Assembly (NCBI GenBank): GCA_016748015.1
Contig: JAAOMT010000470.1
Span: 242,509-306,508 of the forward strand
DNA length: 64,000 nt
Source: Geosiphon pyriformis
Taxonomy: Eukaryota; Glomeromycota; Glomeromycetes; Archaeosporales; Geosiphonaceae
Direction: 5' to 3'
Below are positions 12,047 to 22,950 of this stretch, piece after piece. The translations under genes were made by a program, and so were the position numbers. Positions within the stretch are counted from its first letter, which is position 1; the number at the start of each line of letters is the position of its first letter. The notes under the pieces are model-generated. The model searched no databases. It saw only the letters and a list, made by a program, of their open reading frames with translations, and was not told the origin of the DNA.

Positions 12047-12432
12047 TAATTTTCTTCTTAAGACTGAGTTCTGTCAAGATAGTAGTCCAAAATAATTGAA
12101 GTAATTTGGTCTGAAAATTGTTAAAATTTCAGTTCTGTGAGCTTTCCAATGTATTAAATTTTTATTAGATGAAGTATTGAATTTTGTAAGACATTTTCAC
12201 AAGTGTTAAATAAATTATAGAGTTTAAATGCTGTTCTAAATTTGTAGTAAGTGTTTGTTGATCTCACTGCTGTCTTGAATTTATTGTGAATTTGTTTTTG
12301 TATAGCTTCAGAAGTAATGTTTGTTGCTTTAAGTTTTAGTTTTTATTCATAAAGTGTTTTTCCAATATGAAAATATTTATAGATAAGGATATATTCATTG
12401 TTCTGTTTATTAAGAAATAATAGAAATTTTTG

Positions 12433-13000
12433 TTAGATTGTGATATTTGATAAAATATTAATAGAGGCAAATAAAAGGTTTTTTTTTAGTGCTTGCTTCA
12501 AAAGTTCTGGTAATTGATTTCCAAAGTAACTTCTTGTTTTTCTTCTGTAAGAATAATAATTCTGAGAATTATTTTCTACTGGTGTTGTAGTTTCTTTTTG
12601 AGTGTAATTAATTTGACTTCTATTAATTGTTATGAATAGATCAGAAAGTGTTTTAAAAGCTATCATTAATTTTGGGATATTTGTTGAATATTTCGAGAAA
12701 TAATCATGATAAAAATGACTAATTAATAAGTAAAATTTGAAAAAAAATAAAGAAAATTATTTTTGGGTATAAGGTTTTTATTTGTTTTTGGATTTGAGTG
12801 TTTTTTGTAATTATTTACTATTTTTGTTTTATGTTTTGTGTTTTTTAAAGGAGTTATTATAAAACTGTTAAATTAAATGTTTAAGTTTGGTTGTTATTCT
12901 ATTATAACTATTGGTTCTAAATTTTGGGAAATATTTTTAGAATTAATTAAAGAGAAATGTGTACCAATTTGTGGAATTAATGGTTTAAGATTGTTTCTGG
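12433..13000 (-). pseudogene. Family B pol C-terminal extension
   Basis: Between integrase and the 3' LTR. A 77-codon open stretch (12433-12666, minus) is Asn/Gln/Tyr-rich and ends in a Leu/Lys-rich segment. No domain recognised. Most likely the tail of the polyprotein or a short extra ORF of the element. Confidence 0.4.
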
Positions 13001-13099
13001 AATGATAATATTTCAATTAATCTTCATGTGCAACTTCTGCTAGTATTTTGTCATCAAGTTTTAATTTGTATAATCTATTGTTTAAAATTTTGTAAATAT

Positions 13100-14256
13100 A
13101 AAATAGTTCATTTTATTTATGTTTAAATTTTCTATTCTATTGTTTTTCAGCCTTAGTTCTGTATAAGAGAACTTTATTTCCAACTTTAAATTTATTGGTA
13201 ACTGGTGGCAATTTGTTATCATGTTTTTTTTTTGTTAAGCTTGAAAGTGTTTAATATAAGTGGCTGTTATTTGTCTTTTTTCTTTTAGTGTACTAAAAAA
13301 AGTGTAAGCTTTTCTTTAAAGTGTTTCTTAAAAGTTTTCTTTATTAATTGGTTGTACTGGATATGTTTTTACTGTAAAATTAATTGGTAATGTTGCTGTT
13401 TTTCTATAAGTAAAATCAAATAGTGTGTGTTTTATAGTATCTTGTTTTAATGTTTTGTATACTAGTAACACTAATGGAATAAATATATCCTATTTCTGTT
13501 CAAAATCAATTGAGACTTTGGCTAAAGATTCACATAATGTTCTGTTGAAATGTTTTATAAGTCTATTTGTTTGGGGGTAATAAGATAATAATAAAAGTTT
13601 TTTAATATTAAATCATTTACAAATTTTCTGTATCAAGTTGTTTACAAAATGTGTTTTTTGATCAAATAAAAATTCAATTGGGCATTTATATCTATAAATA
13701 ATATCTTTATAGATGAAATTTGCTATGGATTTTGCATCTGTTTTCTGGATGGCTCTAGTTTTAAGCCATTTGGTAAGATAATCTACTGCAACCACAATAT
13801 AACAATTTCCTTGAGTTGTAATAGGTAATGGTTCAACTAAATCAATTTCAACTCTGTCAAAAAGTTGTTCAATTTTGATTGGATTTAAAAGTTTTGTGGG
13901 ATGAGTTTCTCCTTTTCTTTGACAATTATCACAAGATTCTACATATTGTTAAATGTTTTTTTGTATGTGAGATCAAAAATAATGTTCAAGTATTTTTTGA
14001 ATTGTTTTATTTCTTCCCAAGTGTGCTAAAGAAGAATTTGTATATATGTTATATAGAATTGTTTTTTTTTATTTTCTTGTACTAATCTAAATAATTGGTT
14101 TAGATTTCTACAATTTTTATAATAAATTTTGTTGTAGTGTATGAAATATTGTTTTGATTGGTGTTTTAATTGGTGTTTTTTACTTAAAAACCAATTTTCT
14201 GGCATAATAAGAGTTTCCAAATAGTTTTTAAAGTTGTTGTAATTTTTGAAATCCAT
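13100..14256 (-). pseudogene. Family B integrase
   Basis: Minus strand. An N-terminal His/Cys region (14026-14256, then C-D-N-C-Q-R-K near 13925) is followed by I-D-L-V-E-P-L (first catalytic Asp) and V-A-V-D-Y-L-T-K-W-L at about 13780. The stretch F-D-Q-K-T-H-F-V-N near 13650 holds the second catalytic Asp in the usual D-x-G-T-H-F position. The open stretch 13613-13795 is in a different frame from RT and RNase H, so at least one frameshift separates them. The C-terminal part (13100-13560) is only readable in pieces. Confidence 0.8.
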
Positions 14257-14399
14257 TATTGTTTTGTTATTTTGTTGGTAAGTTGGTAAGTTGTGATATT
14301 GTTGTTGGTGTTAATTTTGTCTCATTTTTGAGAGACTGTCAATATTGGTGTGTAGTTTTTCTGGTTTGTGGTATACAATATATTTGTAGTCTGCTAGAA

Positions 14400-14750
14400 A
14401 GTCATTCCATTAAGACTGTTTGGCATTTTGTTCAGTTTTTTTTTTGTTAAGCCATTTAAGGCCAATATTGTTAATTATAATATCAAATTTTTTTCTATTT
14501 TTCAGGTATTGTTGAAAGTGTTTAAGAGCCCAAATAACTGGAACAGCTTCTAATTTAGTTGAGCTGTACTTGAGTTCTGTTGGTTTGACTGTTTTACTGA
14601 CATAGACAATAATTTGTTTCTGGCCATTTTTATTCAATTGTAATAGGATGGCACCAAATACTGTGTGTAAAGCATCAGTGACTAGTTGGAACTGTTTGTT
14701 AAAGTTTGGATAAGCAAGAACTGGAGCTGTTGTTAGTTTTGTTTTAAGAA
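14400..14750 (-). pseudogene. Family B RNase H
   Basis: The open stretch 14410-14637 reads Y-V-S-K-T-V-K-P-T-E-L-K-Y-S, then K-L-E-A-V-P-V-I-W-A-L-K-H-F, the Ty3/gypsy RNase H core with its Glu, followed by an I-I-N-N motif in place of the usual T-D-H (Asp to Asn). It is in the same frame as the RT. Confidence 0.8.
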
Positions 14751-14829
14751 TTTTAAAGGCTTTTTGTTGTTTTTCAGTCCATTAATATAATACATTTTTG
14801 TTGATAAGATAATTAAGTAGTTTGGCAAT

Positions 14830-15600
14830 TTCTAAGAATCCTTTTATGAATTTTTAATAATATGAAGCTAATCCTACAAATCTTCATAGCTCTGTAGTAT
14901 TTTTGGGAGTTTAAAAGTTTTTGACAACACTAATTGTTCCAGAATTTGGTTTAACTCTATTTTTGCTAACAATATGTCCAAAAAAAATTAAATTTGTTTT
15001 TTCAAAGGGACATTTTTCAATGTTCAATTTTAATTCTGCTTTCTGTAATTATTGAAAAACTTCTTACAGATAAATAAGATAAGCTTTAAAACTTGGTAAG
15101 TACACATTAGTGTCATCAAGATAGACAATTATTGATTGCCATAAAAGTTTTTTATATATAACATCCATGAGTCACTGGAATGTTGTTGGTGCATTGCAAA
15201 GTCCAAAAAGCATAATATTGAATTCATAATTATCTTCTTGGGTGGTAAATGCTGTTTTGAGATGATTTTTTAAGTCCATTTTGACTTGCCAATATCTACT
15301 TTCCAAGTCTAAAGTTGAAAAGAACTTGGCTTTTTCTAAAGCATTTAGCATGTTATCAATTCTTGAAAGAGAATAGATATCTCTAATTGTGACACTATTC
15401 AATTGTTAATAATCAACACAAAATTTGATTTTCCCATTTTTTTTTTGACAAAAACTACTAATGAAACCCATAGACTTTTTGATGGTTGAATCAATCTATT
15501 ATTAAGTATTTTTTGGACCTTTTCTCTGATAAATTGGTGATTAGCAAATGGAACTTAATAGGCTTGTTGTCATTTTGATAAAGCATCTCTTGTGTGGATT
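14830..15600 (-). pseudogene. Family B reverse transcriptase
   Basis: Minus strand. R-L-I-Q-P-S-K-S-L-W lies near 15500, then F-S-T-L-D-L-E-S-R-Y-W-Q-V (first catalytic Asp, 15172-15402) and F-G-L-C-N-A-P-T-T-F-Q. The catalytic box Y-L-D-D is intact at 15112-15123. The stops seen fall on codons where Gln, Trp or Arg is expected in this family. Confidence 0.88.
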
Positions 15601-16999
15601 TGATGTTAAACAATATCAGTTTTTCCAAAATTATTGTTATCTTTTACAAATATATTAGCAATTTCAGTTATTAGCTGTTTTAATTGTTTTTGTTGTTGGG
15701 ATTTCAAGGGACCCATATTAATTCAAAAGAGTTTTTCTTCTAAAACATGGTATTTTTTAGTAGTTAAAGCAATGTTTGGATTGAGAAGTAGGGTGTGTCT
15801 TATAATTTTGATAAAATTAAAAACAATTTGAAGATTTTCATCTTAGAAGATGTTACTATATATAATTTCAATTTTTAATTTATTTAATAAAACAATGAGG
15901 TAGTTGTTGAAATTGTAAAATATAACTTGAAATTTCCTTATTTTTTTTGATATATAAACATTTAAAATTGAGATTTCATGATTCAAACAGATTTGTTCAT
16001 TGAATTCAAAGATTTGTTGGATAGTAGTGGGTTTTGAGCAAGTGTAAATTTCGTAATGTTCTCTAAAAGATAAAATAGTGATTGGTTGGGAAAGTTGTAG
16101 AATCTGGTGAGATTCTCTTTGTATATTAAAAGCTATATTTACTGGAACTGTGAATCGTTCAGTTGAATCAAAATCTTGTATTTTTCTTTTACTTTAGTCT
16201 AGTTGTTTTTTGTTACTAACTGGTTATAACTCTGAAATGTTAATTAAGAATAGATAAATTGCTTAAGTAAATTTTTCAGCATGTTCTATTCTGAATGGTT
16301 TTTCAGTTTTATTTTGTAGCATAACAATAATGTCTCTAGTGTATTCTGTATTTACAATTTCTATTCTAATATTTATTTTTTTGCTTGCCAATAATGATCT
16401 GGAAGCAATTTGAATCATTGCTTCTAATGGAATTTCAAGAGCAATTTTAAGATTGATTTTTGTTAAAGATTTTGGTTAGAGGACCAAAGTATTTTTTCAT
16501 AGATATCATAGATCATATCCAGCCTTTATATTATGGGCTTTTTCTGGTTTGATTTCTTAACTATTGTTGTTAAAGTATTTGAGTTGTAAGACCAATTGAT
16601 TCTTAGTAAGATAGATTGAAATTGTTGTGATTTTTTCTTCTGGCTCAGATTTTCCAAACTCAATTTCCTCTTGGTCATCTTTGCTGAATAAAAAAATGCT
16701 AAGAGCATAGCATTCTAAACACTATTTATTATTATAAGACATAATGTATTCTTTACATAATTGAATGTTTATTTGCTTTAATCATTGAATTTAAGCTTCT
16801 TGGATTGAATAAATGTGGCTTGCAATTTGGTGGTATGTTTTTATTTCATCTTCATAGTTGAATTTAGCTAATTCTATTGTGTATTCAATATATTTAACTT
16901 TTTATATTTAACTTTTTTTATTTGGCAGACATCTTCCTGTATGGCTTTATTAATTAAAGCCATAGTTAGATTAAAGATCATTTCAACATCATAAAAGTA

Positions 17000-17880
17000 G
17001 TGATAAAGTTTGTTGAGAGCACTATTGTAGACTGCATCAAAGAGTGTTTTTTTTCTGACTTTTTCTAAGATTAATAAGACATATTAGCAGGTTTGATCAC
17101 ATATTCTTCCTTTCATTATAATATCAATTCAGTTGTATTCTTTTAGTAGCATGTCTCTACATATGAAACAAGAAGTATTGTTCTATTTTCTATTTTGTTT
17201 GGGATATCCAAATTGTTCTCTATGACATGTTTTATAAAAGTAGCAGATGCAAATTTCATATTTTTCTTCTGAAAAAATACATGTTCCTATTGATAAAAGT
17301 TTCTTTTTACAATCTTTACATTTAAGTGGAATGTAAAATGATTGTTTCCATGGTTTTGGTGTAAAGTATTGAACAACATTCTATCTTCTGGTTTCTTCAA
17401 AAATTTCTTGTTCTGTTTCTTCTGGCCAATTAGATATTAATCCAAAAGCCATAAAAGTTTCAATCACTAGTTTTTTTTCTTCTTTTTCAAATTCAAATAC
17501 TGGGGCTTTTTTAGATTGTTTATTAAAAGTATTATAAATGGCAGATACTCTGGTGTATTGTCTTTAGTATAAAATCTTGAGTTCTTGAGTTTCTCAATCT
17601 AGATTTGCATTTGCTTTAAAAAGCCAATTGTTTTTGACAAGAGCTTAATATTGGGGTGTATTTATGACTAAAACTTTAACTGGAATGATAATTCCATTGA
17701 CAGTAAATAGAAAGTTGTTAATTTCTCTTACTGGAGTTTTTTTCATGTTATCAGCTATAACAATTACAGTTTGAGCTGGTTTGTTAACGTTTTTTTTAAG
17801 CTGTTATATCAATTAATAGATAATAATGCTTCCAATAGATCTACTGTTTAGAATTAAGCAGATTTGTTTTTCTTCTACTT
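17000..17880 (-). pseudogene. Family B protease and Cys-rich domain
   Basis: L-I-L-N-S-R-S-I-G-S-I-I (codons of N-S-R at 17840-17848) is a retropepsin-type active-site loop in which D-S-G has become N-S-R (Asp to Asn, Gly to Arg). Downstream come T-V-I-V-I-A-D-N and V-K-V-L-V-I-N-T, as in Ty3/gypsy proteases. After it, at about 17160-17400, lies a Cys-rich segment with L-K-C-K-D-C-K-K and further Cys/His pairs, a probable zinc-binding domain between PR and RT. Confidence 0.65.
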
Positions 17881-18059
17881 TAGCTTTAGTATACATAGCA
17901 GTGATTGCTTTTTGCTCATTAACTGCTGTATTGCTAAGCAAGAATGGTGATTCATTGGCTTTAAATTCAAATGGAAATATATCTAAAAGATTGGTATTTT
18001 GAGCAATTTGGGCTGGTGGAATAGTATTGTTAAAAGAGTTTGATCTTGGTGCTGCAACT

Positions 18060-19930
18060 TTATCTTCAAAAAGTGCAGTTTGTTAAAAATTCACTCCTTC
18101 AGACATTGTGAGATAGCTGGGTTGAGTGTGGTAGTAATTGGGTTTTTGATGACCAGAATTTCGGGAAACCAACTGGTTGTTTGAGTTGATTTTGTTGTTA
18201 TTATTCTGGAATTGATTTTGAGGTGTGAATTGGTTTTGTTAAACCAATCTTTAAACTAATATTGTTGTGTAGGTAGTTGTTGATACTATTGGATTGGTAG
18301 AGATTGTTGATATGGCTGTTGTAAAGCAGACTGATAGTAATTGTTTTGCTGTTGGGATCTTGAAAAATAGTAGGCTGGTGGTGGAGGCTAATAATAAAAT
18401 TGCTGTGTTGAAAAATAACATTGATTACTTCTGTTTTGTTGGTCTCTTTATAGCTTTCTGCAGTCTCATTTTCAATATCTTGAAATTCCACAATAGTAAC
18501 CTTTTTGGTTTTGGCTGTTTAATAATAATAGATAATTGTTTTGATTACATTATTGGGATGGCTAATATTTTTGTAGTTGTTGTTGTTGTTAGTTGGTAAA
18601 ATAATTTTCAACTTTTTTTGTGAGTTGGTCAATTTTCTCTTCAGCTGTTGAACTGGTTTCTCCAATAACAAGATTCACAAGTTTGGTATAATTTGTTTCT
18701 TTTATTGCTATTTTATAGTTCTTTGAATATTTAATAGCTATTGTTAAGTCTGCTGGGACATGTGGGCAAACTTTTTTGATTAGTTTATTTTTTAATTCTG
18801 CAATAAACTAATCTAGAATTTGGGTATTAGAATAGTAGTCATTGGTTTCCAGTTGTCAAATTTATCTAAGAAGTTTATTAAATCTCTTAAGATAGGTTAT
18901 GACAATTTTAGATGTTTCTTGTTTGATATTGTGAAAGCAATTTCAGAGAGTAATAGAGATGTTGTTGTCAGTAAATTGTTGTAAAAAAACATTTTTAAAT
19001 GCTTGCCAGTTTTCAAATGGTTTTTTTAAGTTTTCAAACCATTTTTTTGCAGTTTTTTAAAAAAAGTATGAGATTGCTTTGAGCATTTTTGCTGTATTCT
19101 ATTTATTTGCATCTTCTGCTTTCTGGACTTTGTCAAGCCACTCTTAAGGACTGGTATCATTATATTTATCAGTAAATTCTGAAATTTTTGCAATATAAGC
19201 AGTTTTTATTTTTTCTTTATTTTTTGTAGTTTTTTCTTGTTCTGATTCAGTTTCTTTACTTTTCAAGTTCTCTGAATAATTACTTTCGTTTTTCTGTAAG
19301 TAATCAAAAAGATTTGTGCTGATTGATATTAATTTCTGCTGTTAAGTAGGACTTTTTGGTGACTAAAAATCTTTTGGTCTTGAAAAATGGATAAGTAATA
19401 AATTTGGTGTTTGTGGTTGAGCAAGTAAAATTGGAAATGGTGTAATAGAAAGTGGTAATTTGATACTGGTTCCTTGTTCAGGTGTTTGTAAGTGTTTGGT
19501 AGTTGTTTTTGGTGTATTGTGAGCTGTATGGCTAACTCAAAGTGTTTTTTTTTGCTTTTTATTATTGCTATTTTCTGGTTCTAATTTAAAGTTAAGAGAG
19601 TATTTGGCTTGTATTGGGTATTTTTTTTCACAATACTGAATAATGTTAAAGTTAAATTCTTGAAAGTAGATGACAAGTGTTTCACTGTTAAGGTCTTTAG
19701 TTTTCAATTGTAAATAGTGCAATAAATTATTGTAGAGGTTGTTTCTAACTTTTGAAATGTTGTAATTTTTAAAAAGATAATTATTAATGTGGTTTTCAAT
19801 ATATTAGTATAGTAATTTTTTGAAAATTTTAATTTCGTCTTGGATGTTGAATCTTTGCTTGCAATAAATGTAAATTGACTGATAATACTCTAGAGTTGTT
19901 GTGTTTGGTATGGTTATCACTTTGAATTTG
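18060..19930 (-). pseudogene. Family B gag
   Basis: Minus strand, from just inside the primer-binding site. The segment 19537-19722 (L-N-S-E-T-L-V-I-Y-F then I-I-Q-Y-C-E-K-K-Y-P) has a homologue at the same place in the second family B element (38347-38640), which supports its being gag. The C-terminal part (18201-18491) is rich in Asn, Ser, Ile and His; no CCHC knuckle was seen. Confidence 0.6.
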
Positions 19931-19944
19931 TTATTGTTGTGTTA

Positions 19945-19965
19945 TTTCTATAGGAGAGCACCAAA
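19945..19965 (-). other. Family B primer-binding site
   Basis: Directly inside the 5' LTR the minus strand reads TTTGGTGCTCTCCTATAG. A TGG-initial sequence within two bases of the LTR fits annealing of a tRNA 3' CCA end. The same TGGTGCTC start is found inside family A LTRs and in the second family B element at 38302. Confidence 0.6.
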
Positions 19966-20928
19966 TGTTACCAGAAATTTTTGGTCTTTTTTCTTGAATG
20001 TTGTTAATGTTTGTCTGTTCTTAATTTCATGTTTTCTGGAAGCAATTGAACCTCCAATAACTGAATTTATTTTCAAATTATTTCTTATAATTTGAATTGC
20101 TGGACTTATAAATAAAATAGCCAATTTTGTGTTAGTTACATTATATAGTTATATTGTAATAAACATAACTTTTTTCCAGAAATTGTTTGTCTGGAAGCTC
20201 ACTAAAATATGTAGTTATTTTACTATAAAAGTCAACTTTTCTACAAAAATCTTATCTGTAGGCTACTCTAATAATTTTAAATAAAAAAAGTAAAAAAAAT
20301 AAAAGAAATATAAAAGAAATAGAATTGTGTCAAAAGAAACATTTTCTATCTAGGCCTGAAATTACTAAAATTAATAGCTAATCAATTTCAAAATGTTAGT
20401 TATGTTGAGAGAATTTCAAGTGTAATAATTAAAAGATTTGGTTTTTTGAATATTTTAATTTTTATTTAAAATATATAAAAAGATAATTTGTTCTAATTAA
20501 GATATCTAAAATAAGATATTATAATAAAATACTATAAAAAGATACATTTTCTTGAAAAAAGAAGCTCTTCTTTTATATAATTTGTTATAGTACTAGTCCT
20601 TGAATTTGCACTTTTTTCTTTGCTTTAATTTTGGTAAATTAAAGATATATTTTGATAAACTACAAGTTATTTCTATAAACTATTAATTATTTTGGCCAAT
20701 TTTCATAAATTTTGGCGAATTTTGACTATATTAAATGGTTCAGGGTATTGTGTAATTTGATCATCTTAATTTCTATAGTACAAATCAAATTATTAATTAA
20801 GTAATAATATTTGATAATTTGATTAAATAATAAGTAATAATTGAAATGATAATAATATATACTAATTAATAATAGGAATTATAAAAGTAATTTTATGCTA
20901 ATTAATAGCTAAAATTCTATTGGTAATA
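19966..20928 (-). repeat. Family B 5' LTR
   Basis: Plus reading runs from TGTTACCAGAAATTTTTGG to CTATTGGTAATA, 963 bp, homologous to 11076-12046 and, inverted, to 37342-38301. Confidence 0.85.
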
Positions 20929-21569
20929 CCAACAGCCAATCATATTACAATTATTTCAATTTTTGCTGCTCCTAGCACCAAAGCCAGTTGTTTTTAATGT
21001 TTATTGAAAAAAACACAAGGTTACAAATAGAGCATGAATGATATTTTCAAATTTTTTAACAATCATTCATAGTATTTTTACAATTCCTTTAACATCTGGT
21101 GTGAACAATATTAATATCTGGGTTTTTGTTCTGATAATGACAACTAAATATAATAGTAATATGAATGAAATATTTATGATTAATAATGTCATGTTATCAA
21201 CAGAAGACATGTAGACCAAAAGATACTATATCTTTATAAAAAAGTGACTATTTAAAGATTAAATTAATATTAATTAAAAACCTTTCTGAAAATAATAATA
21301 CTTTAATGATTTATCATGTGGTAATATGACTTTAATGATTGCTGATTGGCTAAAATTTGATTGATTGGCATCCAAAAATTAAAGATTAATAATAAAAGTG
21401 ACTAATTTTAAACTTTAATAACTTTATAAAATATAATATAATTCAAAAAATTAAACCATAAATGTGAAAGAAAAGAACTTAATCTATTATATTTACAGTT
21501 TATTTTTTTAATATTATTAAAATTGGAAGACTAGATACAATTTAAAATTATATAAATTGTTTAATGACT

Positions 21570-21655
21570 ATAAATGGTTTGCCGAATAACCGCTCACATG
21601 ATATTTTTTATAAAATCACGTTAACTTTTGCATGGCAAAAGTGATCGGCGTAATC
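21570..21655 (+). promoter_or_regulatory. Upstream module shared with the 62-kb gene
   Basis: Contains GCCGAATAACCGCTCACATG, then ATCACGTTAACTTTTGCATG, then GGCAAAAGTGATCGGCGT. The same three blocks, in the same order but spaced by extra DNA, lie at 62250-62402 upstream of the coiled-coil gene. The third copy of the small gene (60170) lacks the module. The role as a promoter is inferred from position only. Confidence 0.45.
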
Positions 21656-21898
21656 ATGACTTCTCACGACGAACTCGACCAATTAAAATTTTTTTTACAA
21701 AACGAACCCTTAAATAAAATTACTGTTGCTAGAGCCTTTCATGAACTATGGAAGTGTAAAGATGTACAAACGGAAGAAAGTGATTGTAACTGTCTTTTGG
21801 AGGTCTTTAAAGAGTTGACTGCAGAAACTCTAAATAGTGATAGAAAGGAATACTTCACTTCCTTACAAGATATAGACAAGGTACATGTAATTCACTAA
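21632..21898 (+). CDS. Small conserved protein, copy 2 (function unknown)
   Basis: Same protein as 457-723, on the plus strand, with one replacement (Cys for Ser in E-S-D-C-N). The first ATG is at 21632, but the Met conserved in all three copies is at 21656. The eight extra N-terminal residues come from the upstream palindrome-derived motif. Array copy 2 follows 60 bp after the stop. The same possible 36-nt intron (GTACAT to TATAG, about 21881-21916) overlaps the stop. Base composition is close to that of the healthy end of the window rather than to the decayed elements. Confidence 0.6.
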   Translation: MAKVIGVIMTSHDELDQLKFFLQNEPLNKITVARAFHELWKCKDVQTEESDCNCLLEVFKELTAETLNSDRKEYFTSLQDIDKVHVIH

Positions 21899-21959
21899 TA
21901 TATGTTGTTTTTATAGATATGAGGATAATATAAATTGAACCACTCGTTAGTCGGTTAAT

Positions 21960-22354
21960 CATTTGCGGGAAGTTTCAGCTTTTGTATTACTGGATATGAA
22001 GAAGATCTGTAAGCGGTGGTGACTGGCCATAAGCCATTTGCGAGAAGTTTCAGCTTTATATTACAGTATACAAAGGAAGATCTGTAAGCGGTGGTGACTG
22101 GCCATAAGCCATTTGCGAGAAGTTTCAGCTTTTGTATTACTGGATATGAAGAAGATCTGTAAGCGGTGGTGACTGGTCATAAGCCATTTGCGAGAAGTTT
22201 CAGCTTTATATTACAGTATACAAAGGAAGATCTGTAAGCGGTGGTGACTGGCCATAAGCCATTTGCGAGAAGTTTCAGCTTTTGTATTACTGGATATGAA
22301 GAAGATCTGTAAGCGGTGGTGACTGGCCATAAGCCATTTGCGAGAAGTTTCAGC
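21960..22354 (+). repeat. 75-bp tandem array, copy 2
   Basis: A partial unit (21960-21979), then five full units, ending exactly at a unit boundary where the N run begins. Sequence and order of variants match copy 1 (inverted) and copy 3. Confidence 0.95.
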
Positions 22355-22949
22355 NNNNNNNNNNNNNNNNNNNNNNNNNNNNNNNNNNNNNNNNNNNNNN
22401 NNNNNNNNNNNNNNNNNNNNNNNNNNNNNNNNNNNNNNNNNNNNNNNNNNNNNNNNNNNNNNNNNNNNNNNNNNNNNNNNNNNNNNNNNNNNNNNNNNNN
22501 NNNNNNNNNNNNNNNNNNNNNNNNNNNNNNNNNNNNNNNNNNNNNNNNNNNNNNNNNNNNNNNNNNNNNNNNNNNNNNNNNNNNNNNNNNNNNNNNNNNN
22601 NNNNNNNNNNNNNNNNNNNNNNNNNNNNNNNNNNNNNNNNNNNNNNNNNNNNNNNNNNNNNNNNNNNNNNNNNNNNNNNNNNNNNNNNNNNNNNNNNNNN
22701 NNNNNNNNNNNNNNNNNNNNNNNNNNNNNNNNNNNNNNNNNNNNNNNNNNNNNNNNNNNNNNNNNNNNNNNNNNNNNNNNNNNNNNNNNNNNNNNNNNNN
22801 NNNNNNNNNNNNNNNNNNNNNNNNNNNNNNNNNNNNNNNNNNNNNNNNNNNNNNNNNNNNNNNNNNNNNNNNNNNNNNNNNNNNNNNNNNNNNNNNNNNN
22901 NNNNNNNNNNNNNNNNNNNNNNNNNNNNNNNNNNNNNNNNNNNNNNNNN
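22355..22949. other. Assembly gap
   Basis: 595 N. ORFs spanning it have no meaning. It probably hides more 75-bp units and the 5' part of the gene at 22951. Confidence 0.99.
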
Positions 22950-22950
22950 T

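Larger units (their letters stand above)
11076..20928 (-). mobile_element. Full-length family B Ty3/gypsy retrotransposon
   Basis: Two ~970-bp LTRs (11076-12046 and 19966-20928) in the same orientation flank a 7.9-kb internal region coding on the minus strand. Order from the 5' end: LTR, primer-binding site, gag, aspartic protease, a Cys-rich segment, reverse transcriptase, RNase H, integrase, C-terminal extension, purine tract, LTR. The RT-RNaseH-IN order is that of Ty3/gypsy (Metaviridae). All domains carry stops or replacements, so it is dead. The right end abuts the inverted small-gene locus; I could not find a clear target-site duplication. Confidence 0.85.
20929..22354. repeat. Right arm of the inverted duplication
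   Basis: Reverse complement of 1-1432. It starts exactly at the end of the family B LTR and stops at the gap. From 20929 to about 21255 it is visibly diverged from the other arm; from there to 22354 it is nearly identical. No gene was recognised in the upstream 20929-21631 part. Confidence 0.9.

Noticed and set aside
11071-20933. Five-base target-site duplication of the family B element
   Set aside because: TGTGT on the left and CCAAC on the right do not match; the left flank may be rearranged.
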